From the NCBI GenBank assembly GCA_015200025.1, contig CP054186.1:3150643-3214642 (forward strand): a stretch of 64,000 nt of DNA. Reading direction: 5' to 3'. This DNA is from Phycisphaeraceae bacterium. Its GTDB lineage: Bacteria; Planctomycetota; Phycisphaerae; Phycisphaerales; UBA1924. The notes under the pieces were generated by a model. It saw nothing but the letters and a program-made list of their open reading frames with translations. It was not told the DNA's origin and made no database searches. This document shows positions 31,657 to 38,799 of the stretch, one piece after another (the first letter of the stretch is position 1; every line of letters begins with the position of its first letter). The translations under genes were made by a program, and so were the position numbers.

Positions 31657-34602
31657 ATGGCAGAACCGCGTCGGATCTCGGGGCGTGAGGCACGGAACGG
31701 TCGGGCGTTCGAGCGCGTGGGCTCGACCCGCTCGGCCGGGCTGGCGGCGGCGATCGTCGTCGGGCTGGCCCTGGCCGGGGGGTTCGGGTGGCTCATCCTC
31801 AAGGGCGCCAACCCCATCGCCAAGCCCCGCGCGGCCCAGGAGATCCCCCCGGACATCATGGGCCTGACGGCCGGCGGGCCCGGGGGCTCGGGCGTGGGGC
31901 GTGGGCTGCGGGTTGAACTGGCCGACCGCCAGGACCCCACCCGCCGATCGGCGTTGATCACCTCCGAAACGATCGAGCCCCTCGAGGCCCGCCGATACGC
32001 CGCGGGGGAGCCCGCCGCGTGGGTCTTCCTGCGGGACGGGCGCACGCTCTGGGTCCGGGCCGACCGCGGGAGGTTCGCGATGCCCGCCCGCGACCAGGCC
32101 CCCGAGCGGGGCGAGTTCGAGGGCAACGTCCTGGCGAGGGTGTTCGCGTCGGGCATGCCCGAGGCCCCCGCCACGGCGCCGGCCCTGACCGAGATCCGGG
32201 CTCAGCGGCTCGAGTTCGACCTGACCCTCCCCTCGCTGACGATCCCGGGACGCCTGAGCGTGGTCTCGGGCGCGATGAGTTTCGAGGGCGAGGACGCCCG
32301 CGCGGTCTTCGACCAGGTCCGGGAGAAAGTCGAACTCCTCCGCATCGAGCGCACGCTCGTGCTCACGTTCGACCCGGCGAACGAGGCCAAAGCGCCCCGA
32401 GAACCGGACCGGCCCGCCGCCGCCGGGGTCCAGACGCCCGCCACGCCGGGCCCCGAGGTGATCTACCAGATCACGCTCGGCGGGCCCGTCCGCGCGTCCA
32501 GGGGCGGGATCGAGGCCACGGGGCTCGGGCTCGAGGGCGTGCTGCGGACCTTCGGCAACCGCCTCCGCCCCGGCGCCATCGCGCCCTTCCCCCGCCTGTC
32601 GGCGGCGACGCCGCCCGAACCGGGCGTCACCACCCCGCCCGCGGGCGTGGAGCCCCCGGCGGGCGAACGGCCGGGCGACGTGCTCACCATCGCGTGCGAG
32701 GGCCCGCTCGAGGTCAGGCCGATCGACGACGCGGGCCCCAGGCTCGCGCGCAACGACGTCTTCGTGCGCCTGATGGGCCGCGACGACCGCCCCGCGACCG
32801 TCCGCGACGCCGGGCTCGACGCGGGGCTCTCCGCGCCGGTGATCGAGTACGCCGCGACAACGCTGGACGCGTCGGCCTCGGGCACCCTCGCCGATTCCGT
32901 CCGCGTGCGCACCGCGCGCGAGGGCGAGCTCGTCGGCCGTTCAACGACGGTGAATCTCGCGTCCAGGGTCGCGCAGATCCGCGGGGCGGGCCGGCTGACC
33001 ACCGCGTCACGCGGCGAGGACGGCGGACCGGTGCAGCACATCGCGTTCACCGACCAGGCCGATTTTGTGTTCTCCCGCAGCCCCAGGGCCCGCGGGTGGC
33101 AGATCGAGGACGCGCTGTTCGCGGGCGCGGTTGACGCGTCCGACGGCCCGTCGACGCTCGCCGGGGCGCTGGTGCAGGCGAAGTTCGAGCTCGACGGGCG
33201 GGGCCGGAGCCGCCTGGCGAGGCTCGGGGTCACGGGCGGCGGCCGCGGCGCGGACGGCCGGGGCGGGCGTTTCGCGGCGGACCGGATCGACGCGCGTTTC
33301 GAGCCCGATCTCTCGGGGAAGGCCCGTCCCGTCGCCGTCAGCGCCCGGGGCGACGTCCGCGCGTCCCGCGAGGGCGAGTCGCTCGAAGCCGAGAGCCTGG
33401 ACCTCACGCTCGCGCCCGTCCCCGGGGCCACGGAGGCGCTCCGCGTGGTGATCGCCCGGGGCGGGGACGAGCCCGTCGTGTACACGGGCAAGGACGAGGT
33501 GGTCGCCCGGACGCCCGAGCTGCGGGCCGATGCGCACACGCGACGGGTCGATCTTTCGGGCCCCGGCACCCGCCTCTCGCGGGGGCCCGCCACGATCAAC
33601 GCCGAAGTCGTACGCCTGAGCGACTCCCCCCGCGGCGTGGAGGTCGTGGGCCCCGGCACGTTCGAGCAAGCCCCCCGCGAAGGGGACGACGCGTCGGTCG
33701 CCCGGGCCGTGGCGTCGTGGACCGAGTTCATGCGGTACGACGACGCGACGGGGGTGCTGGAAGCGACCGGCCTGGCGTCCGCCGAGGTGCGCACGGGCCC
33801 GCTCGAGGTGGAGAAGATCGACGCGCACGCCGTGCGTGTGGAGTTCGGCGCGGCGGCCGGGCCGGGCCAGAGCCGGCCTCTCGCCAGGGCCCTGGCCCAG
33901 GGCCTCGAGGGCGACCGGCCCGCGCCGGCGCGGGTGGAATACCGCCGCTACGCGCCCGGGCAGGATCAGGCGCTCGAGCGTCTGTACTACATCGAGGGGC
34001 AGGAGATCAGTGCGGATAATCACGCGGGGACGGTGAACGTCCCCGGCGCGGGCAAGTTCCTGGTCGTCGATCGCCGGGGCCCGTCGGGCGACGCCGACGC
34101 GCCCGGCGCCACGCCCCGCGGGACCGCGCTCCTCTCGTGGCGGGGTTCGATGGACTTTGCGCGGGACCCCGGGCGGTTCGACGCCCTGGGCGGCGCCTCC
34201 CTGACGCACCAGCGTCTGGCGGACGGGTCGGTCGTCCTGATCGAGGGCGAGCGGCTGGGGGCTTTGATCCGCGGGCTCGGCGCCCCGGCGGACGGCGCCG
34301 AGGTTGGGGCAGGTGGAGAGGGTGGGGGGGGTGGGGGGGATCCCGAGCTGATCAACGCCGAGGCGGTGGGGGCCGTGTTCGTACGGGTGCGCTCGGGACC
34401 GCGCGAGCGTCAGCTCGTGGCCGACGAGATGGTGTACGACGCGCGGACCGGGGTCGTGCGTGCGCGGGCCGCCGAGGGGCGTGAGGTCACGCTGTTCGAC
34501 ACGCAGACCGCCACCCCGATGAAGTCGCGGGCGATCCTGTGGGACCTGGCTCGCGACCGGGTGGAGGTCATCAGCCCCGAGCCGCTGGTCGTCCCGCGGT
34601 GA
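31657..34602 (+). CDS. Very large LptC/OstA-like envelope protein
   Basis: A 981-residue protein with one N-terminal membrane helix (GLAAAIVVGLALAGGFGWLIL, about residues 28-48) and no other hydrophobic stretch, so a long periplasmic part anchored to the inner membrane. The mature part is rich in beta-strands. It has repeated segments of the OstA/LptA kind, such as AQRLEFDLTLPSLTIPG, DSVRVRTAREGELVG and AAQIRGAGRLTT-like strings. Its place after kdsD and kdsC is where lptC and lptA sit in many genomes, which supports a role in moving LPS across the periplasm. It is about five times longer than LptC (about 190 residues). No lptB is next to it. The function is an inference. Confidence 0.68.
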   Translation: MAEPRRISGREARNGRAFERVGSTRSAGLAAAIVVGLALAGGFGWLILKGANPIAKPRAAQEIPPDIMGLTAGGPGGSGVGRGLRVELADRQDPTRRSALITSETIEPLEARRYAAGEPAAWVFLRDGRTLWVRADRGRFAMPARDQAPERGEFEGNVLARVFASGMPEAPATAPALTEIRAQRLEFDLTLPSLTIPGRLSVVSGAMSFEGEDARAVFDQVREKVELLRIERTLVLTFDPANEAKAPREPDRPAAAGVQTPATPGPEVIYQITLGGPVRASRGGIEATGLGLEGVLRTFGNRLRPGAIAPFPRLSAATPPEPGVTTPPAGVEPPAGERPGDVLTIACEGPLEVRPIDDAGPRLARNDVFVRLMGRDDRPATVRDAGLDAGLSAPVIEYAATTLDASASGTLADSVRVRTAREGELVGRSTTVNLASRVAQIRGAGRLTTASRGEDGGPVQHIAFTDQADFVFSRSPRARGWQIEDALFAGAVDASDGPSTLAGALVQAKFELDGRGRSRLARLGVTGGGRGADGRGGRFAADRIDARFEPDLSGKARPVAVSARGDVRASREGESLEAESLDLTLAPVPGATEALRVVIARGGDEPVVYTGKDEVVARTPELRADAHTRRVDLSGPGTRLSRGPATINAEVVRLSDSPRGVEVVGPGTFEQAPREGDDASVARAVASWTEFMRYDDATGVLEATGLASAEVRTGPLEVEKIDAHAVRVEFGAAAGPGQSRPLARALAQGLEGDRPAPARVEYRRYAPGQDQALERLYYIEGQEISADNHAGTVNVPGAGKFLVVDRRGPSGDADAPGATPRGTALLSWRGSMDFARDPGRFDALGGASLTHQRLADGSVVLIEGERLGALIRGLGAPADGAEVGAGGEGGGGGGDPELINAEAVGAVFVRVRSGPRERQLVADEMVYDARTGVVRARAAEGREVTLFDTQTATPMKSRAILWDLARDRVEVISPEPLVVPR

Positions 34603-34611
34603 GTGGCCGGC

Positions 34612-35910
34612 CTATTTCGAGGGTTCGGGTTCGGGCGGGTCGATCTCGAGGTCCATCCAAACGGGGAAATGATCGCTGGGGAACCCGCCCGGGCCGCTGG
34701 GCGTGTGACGCCAGACGCCGGCCTTGAGCACGCGGATGTCCCGCGAGGGCAGCACGTAGTCCACGCGGAGTTTGAACGACGAGGTGTCCGACGGGGCCAG
34801 GCCCGGGATCTCCGCGTCGCCCGTCGGCGTCACCGTCGCGTTGACGTGGCGGGACGTGAATAACTGATTGCGGATCGGGTTGCGGTTCGACGACCCCTTC
34901 GCCGGGTCCGCGTTGAGGTCGCCCAGGATCACGAACGGGATCGCCCGCCCGATGATCGGCCCGCCCCGGCGCATGAGCAGACCGCCCTCGAGCCCCTCGT
35001 CGTCGACGAGGTACGGCTGGTTGTCGAGGTAGTCACGCCAGAAGCGGATCTCGTCGTGGTTGCGGCGTTTGTTGCGTTCCTCGGGCCCGTCGAAGGCGGG
35101 GGGCGTGGGATGGCTGCACAGCACGCGCAGCACCGCGCCGTTGGGCAGGACCACCGGCACGTCCCAATGGCTCTTGCTGGTGAGCCGGACCCGCTCCTTC
35201 ACCTCGCCCCCGTACCACGGCTCGGCGCTCCCGGGCACGGCGGGCATGAGATTCCCCGGCATGTAGTCCCACGGCAGCAGCCTGAACGTCCGCGCGTTCG
35301 CCGCGTCGATCGTCAGCCGCTCGTCCACCAGCAACGCCATCGCGTACTGCCCGGGGTAGGTCCCAAAGCCCCAACAATCTTCGCCGTAGGCCCGCCCGGC
35401 GGCGGTCTGCTCGCGCGGGGGCGGGTCCTCGTAGGTCGTGACCACCTTCCCGTCGCGGTTGAGGTCGAACCCGCTCGCCTCGCCCGTGTTGCTCTCCGCC
35501 ATGTACGCCTTGAATCGCATCGGCGCGAGCCCCTCGGCCTGCGGCACCGCCAGAAACGTGTCCGCGAAGCGCCGGGCGTTGAGCCTCGGCTCGGTCTGGT
35601 CGCTCGGGACCCCCGGGCGCCCCGGCGCGTCGTCGTCGATCTCGTTGATCAGCACGATGTTCGGGCGGAGCCTCTGGATCACCTCGGCGAGCCGGCGGGC
35701 CTTCGGGTTCCCCGGGTCGAGCAGGTCGGTCGTCCGCAGGTCCTCGACGTTGAACGTCGCGACCCGGACCGCCACGGGCGTGGGCTGGATCACCCCGCCC
35801 GCCCGCGCCGGCGTGTCCAAGGCCACGGACGCCGCCGCAGCAGCCCACACGACGATCATCCACGCACCCCCCACCCCTCCGACCGCTCGCCCGAACGACA
35901 CCCGCGACAT
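34612..35910 (-). CDS. Secreted endonuclease/exonuclease/phosphatase-fold protein
   Basis: A 432-residue exported hydrolase. A signal segment (WMIVVWAAAAASVALD) precedes the EEP domain: RVATFNVEDLR, IVLINEIDDD, VLCSHPTPPAF-like, FVILGDLNADP and, near the end, PSDHFPVWMDLEID. The metal-binding Glu, Asn, Asp and His of the family are thus visible. Family members cleave DNA or phosphodiesters such as phospholipids; the substrate here is not known. ATG 35910 follows GGAGG. It converges on the LptC-like gene, leaving nine bases between the two stops. Confidence 0.82.
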   Translation of the reverse strand: MSRVSFGRAVGGVGGAWMIVVWAAAAASVALDTPARAGGVIQPTPVAVRVATFNVEDLRTTDLLDPGNPKARRLAEVIQRLRPNIVLINEIDDDAPGRPGVPSDQTEPRLNARRFADTFLAVPQAEGLAPMRFKAYMAESNTGEASGFDLNRDGKVVTTYEDPPPREQTAAGRAYGEDCWGFGTYPGQYAMALLVDERLTIDAANARTFRLLPWDYMPGNLMPAVPGSAEPWYGGEVKERVRLTSKSHWDVPVVLPNGAVLRVLCSHPTPPAFDGPEERNKRRNHDEIRFWRDYLDNQPYLVDDEGLEGGLLMRRGGPIIGRAIPFVILGDLNADPAKGSSNRNPIRNQLFTSRHVNATVTPTGDAEIPGLAPSDTSSFKLRVDYVLPSRDIRVLKAGVWRHTPSGPGGFPSDHFPVWMDLEIDPPEPEPSK

Positions 35911-35993
35911 CTCGCCTCCATCCCCCGACCACGCCGGTCAAGATGGTACACCCCCTCCCGCAAGGCCAAACGCGTAGAATCTCGGCGACGCGG

Positions 35994-36067
35994 GCCCCCG
36001 TAGTTCAGGTGGATAGAACAACGGATTTCTAATCCGTGGGTCGCAGGTTCGAGTCCTGCCGGGGGCG
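35994..36067 (+). tRNA. tRNA-Arg (anticodon TCT)
   Basis: A 74-nt cloverleaf. The acceptor stem is GCCCCCG with CGGGGGC (36060-36066), the anticodon stem ACGGA/TCCGT encloses TTTCTAA, and the T arm is GCAGG-TTCGAGT-CCTGC. The anticodon TCT (36028-36030) reads AGA and AGG. The 3' CCA is not encoded (GTTC follows). It stands alone, with no other tRNA nearby. Confidence 0.97.
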
Positions 36068-36151
36068 TTCGATTCGGCGGCCTGGCAAGATCCGCCGTCC
36101 CACGCGTGGTACGCTCCCGCCCGATCCCTCGACCGCCACGGAGCCCCGCGC

Positions 36152-37546
36152 GTGTCACGCGAACCCCACGCCCCCCACGAATCCGCCCTCCCGCCCGGGT
36201 CGATCCCGGCCCCCGACGCCTCCGAGGGAGACGTCAACCTATCACCCCGCCGCGGTGAGTACCTCGCCCGCGCGCACGGCCCCGACACCCTCGCCCTCCT
36301 CCAACGCGACGCCCGCGTCTACCTCCACCAATCCCTCTCGACCCCGTGCCTCAACGCGCTCGCCTCGGCCCGCGGCTCGGTCCTCACCGATCTGGGCGGG
36401 CGGGAGATCCTCGATTTCCACGGGAACAGCGCCCACCAGGTCGGGCACGCCCACCCCCGCGTCGTCGAGGCCGTGACGCGGCAACTCGCCTCGCTCCCGT
36501 TCTGCCCGAGGCGGTACACCAACGAGCCGGCGGTTCGTCTGGCCGAGCGGCTGGGCGGGCTGACCGGGGGCCGCCTTCCGCGGGTGCTCCTGGCCCCGGG
36601 CGGGGCCGCCGCCATGGGCATCGCGCTCAAGCTCGCGCGCGTCGCCACGGGGCGGTTCAAGTTCCTCTCGACCTGGGGCTCGTTCCACGGGGCCTCGCTC
36701 GACACGATCTCGATCGGGGGCGAGGCGGTCTTTCGGCGCGGGATCGGCCCCTTGCTCCCCGGGTGCGAGCACGCCCAGCCGTGCGCCCCGTCGTCGTGCG
36801 CGCTGGGCTGCGGCGGGCGGTGCTCGCTCGCGTGCGCGGGCGAGGTCGAGGACATCCTCGAACGCGAGGGCGACGTGGCGGCCCTGATCCTCGAGCCGGT
36901 CCGTTGCACGACCGTCGAGGTCCCGCCGCCGGACTACTTCCGGCGGATCCGCGACGCCTGCGACCGCCACGGGACGCTCCTGATCTTCGACGAGATCCCC
37001 ACCGCCCTGGGACGCACCGGGAGGATGTTCTCCTTCGAGCACTTCGGCGTCGAGCCCGACATCCTCGTCCTGGGCAAGGGGCTCGGCGGGGGGATCGTCC
37101 CCCAGGCCGCCGTGCTCGCGCGGGACGACCTCAACACCGCGGCCTCCACCTCGCTCGGGCATTACACGCACGAGAAGAGCCCGCTGGGCGCGGCCGCCGC
37201 CCTCGCCACGCTCGACGTGATCCGCGACGAGGGGCTCTGCGCCCGGGCCGAGCGTCTCGGGCACGCGTGGCGGGCCCGCCTCCGCGGCCTCATCGGGCCC
37301 TCGGGACTGCTCCGCGAGGTGAGGGGCCTGGGCCTGCTGGTGGGCGTCGAACTGACCGCGGGCCACGCCGCCGCGACGGCGGACCTGTGCGACCGCGTGC
37401 TCTACGGTGCCCTCGAGCGCGGGCTGAGTTTCAAGGTGTCCGATGGGCGGGTGCTCACGCTCACCCCGGCGCTGACGGTGGGCGAGGACGAGCTCGAGCG
37501 TGCGGCCGGGATCCTCGCGGAGTGCATCACGCGGGCGAAGAAGTAG
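36152..37546 (+). CDS. Class-III PLP enzyme, PbfA-like
   Basis: A 464-residue fold-type I PLP enzyme. The PLP Lys is in ILVLGKGLGGG (about residue 309); IFDEIPTALGRTGRMF precedes it. Distinctive segments (GDVNLSPRRGEYL, LHQSLSTPCLNALAS, DFHGNSAHQVGHAHP, PFCPRRYTNE and LGHYTHEKSPL) recall the group called PbfA, (R)-1-hydroxy-2-aminoethylphosphonate ammonia-lyase, used in phosphonate breakdown. This is from memory and not verified. No other phosphonate gene is adjacent, so a broader aminotransferase is possible. The start is a GTG at 36152 with GGAG upstream. It follows tRNA-Arg by 84 bases and converges on the pseudopilin-like gene. Confidence 0.78.
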   Translation: MSREPHAPHESALPPGSIPAPDASEGDVNLSPRRGEYLARAHGPDTLALLQRDARVYLHQSLSTPCLNALASARGSVLTDLGGREILDFHGNSAHQVGHAHPRVVEAVTRQLASLPFCPRRYTNEPAVRLAERLGGLTGGRLPRVLLAPGGAAAMGIALKLARVATGRFKFLSTWGSFHGASLDTISIGGEAVFRRGIGPLLPGCEHAQPCAPSSCALGCGGRCSLACAGEVEDILEREGDVAALILEPVRCTTVEVPPPDYFRRIRDACDRHGTLLIFDEIPTALGRTGRMFSFEHFGVEPDILVLGKGLGGGIVPQAAVLARDDLNTAASTSLGHYTHEKSPLGAAAALATLDVIRDEGLCARAERLGHAWRARLRGLIGPSGLLREVRGLGLLVGVELTAGHAAATADLCDRVLYGALERGLSFKVSDGRVLTLTPALTVGEDELERAAGILAECITRAKK

Positions 37547-37558
37547 CGGTGGATCGGT

Positions 37559-38473
37559 TCAGCGGCGGGGGCTGATGCCGGTGTACCAGGGGAGCGAGTC
37601 GTTCAGCTCGACCTTCCCGATGGCGCGGACGTGCCCGTCGCCCCAGGCGGTGTTGCACCCGCTGTTGTGGCGGAAGTACTCCTTCTGCCACTTCGCGAAC
37701 CGCGGGTCGCCCTGGTCGACGTCGGGGTTGTACTGCGACAGGTCGTTGAGGGTGTCCCCGTTGGCGTCGAGCATGTGCTCGAAGGCGTCCTGGAACATGA
37801 TCAGGCTCGACGGGTTCTGGACGTCCGAGAGCCGAGTGGGCACGTCGATGTTGCGCCCGACGACGCGGGAAAAGACCGTGCGCCACCAGAGCATGAGCGG
37901 GCGGGTCGAGCCGGGCTCGCTCGCGCGCACACCGTTGAACCCGTACGTCTGGTAGAAGTGATCCGGCTCCCAGTTGGTCCCGGTGGGGTAGGGGTCCATG
38001 AGCTTGGCCGACGGGCACTTCCAGGCTTTCCAGCCCGGGAAGGGCGGCGCGGTGTCGCTGAGCCAGGGCATCCGGGCGGTGTACCAGGCCTCGTCGGGCT
38101 CGACCCCGAAGTACGGGTTGTAGACCTGGCCCCAGTAGGCGTAGTCGTTGTCGACGCCGTCGCCCGCGGCCTGCGGGCCGTAGGGGCGGACCATGCGGAG
38201 GTTGGTGGATTCGTACGGCCCGCCGTTGTTGATGCGCAGGAACCGCGCCCCGTAGTTGAGCCTCTTGGCGTGGTGGTAGTCCTTGTAGTCGGACCCGTAC
38301 TGGAAGATGGCGAGGTAGATCTGCTTCTGCGAGTTGGCGCAGACGACCTGGCGCCCCGACTCGCGGGCCGCGCCCAGGGCGGGGAGGAGGATCCCGATCA
38401 GGAGCGCGATGATCGCGATCACCACCAGCAGCTCGATCAACGTAAACCCGGGTCGAACGCGCGTCCGTTCCAT
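37559..38473 (-). CDS. Prepilin-like secreted protein (H-X9-DG type)
   Basis: A 304-residue protein starting [19 protein letters not shown], a type IV prepilin/pseudopilin N-terminus. Cleavage is expected between Gly and Phe, and the Glu lies five residues after the cut. A long helix is followed by a globular domain ([13 protein letters not shown] to [17 protein letters not shown]), with the ending typical of Planctomycete DUF1559-like proteins. ATG 38473 has GAAGGAG upstream. Such proteins are probably processed by a prepilin peptidase and assembled or surface-exposed. The gene is divergent from the 991-residue secreted protein gene. Confidence 0.85.
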   Translation of the reverse strand: MERTRVRPGFTLIELLVVIAIIALLIGILLPALGAARESGRQVVCANSQKQIYLAIFQYGSDYKDYHHAKRLNYGARFLRINNGGPYESTNLRMVRPYGPQAAGDGVDNDYAYWGQVYNPYFGVEPDEAWYTARMPWLSDTAPPFPGWKAWKCPSAKLMDPYPTGTNWEPDHFYQTYGFNGVRASEPGSTRPLMLWWRTVFSRVVGRNIDVPTRLSDVQNPSSLIMFQDAFEHMLDANGDTLNDLSQYNPDVDQGDPRFAKWQKEYFRHNSGCNTAWGDGHVRAIGKVELNDSLPWYTGISPRR

Positions 38474-38799
38474 CAGCGAGGCACTCCTTCGTGGATCCTC
38501 CCGCCATCCCCTCCCGCGTGGCCCGAACACGGCCGCGCGAACAACGTGCAGACTCTACCCGCGCGGCGTCGGCGCGCGTGCGTCGGAGGGGCGCGTCTTG
38601 CGTGAACTTTGCGCAAGGTTTGGGTTAACCCGCATCCATACGGGGTATTCACCGGGACGTTCACGAACTTGTATCTCTCTCTTGCGCAAACCTTTGCGCG
38701 ATCGGCGTTGTGGGGCTCGGTGGTCGGGATTAGCCTCTTGTCGCTCGGCGTGGCGCAGGTGTTGCGCCGGCCGTGTGTTCCACGAGAGGAGATCGATCC
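38474..38799. promoter_or_regulatory. Divergent intergenic region with TTGCGCAA palindromes
   Basis: This 326-base gap separates two divergent starts. It holds two perfect TTGCGCAA octamer palindromes at 38609-38616 and 38682-38689, exactly 73 bases apart, a related TTGCGCGA at 38694, and a perfect GGGTTAACCC palindrome at 38622-38631. The first octamer sits in ACTTTGCGCAAGGTTTG, and the second stretch partly mirrors it. The region is more AT-rich than the surroundings. Together these suggest operator sites for a dimeric regulator, but no -10/-35 pair can be named with confidence. Confidence 0.5.
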
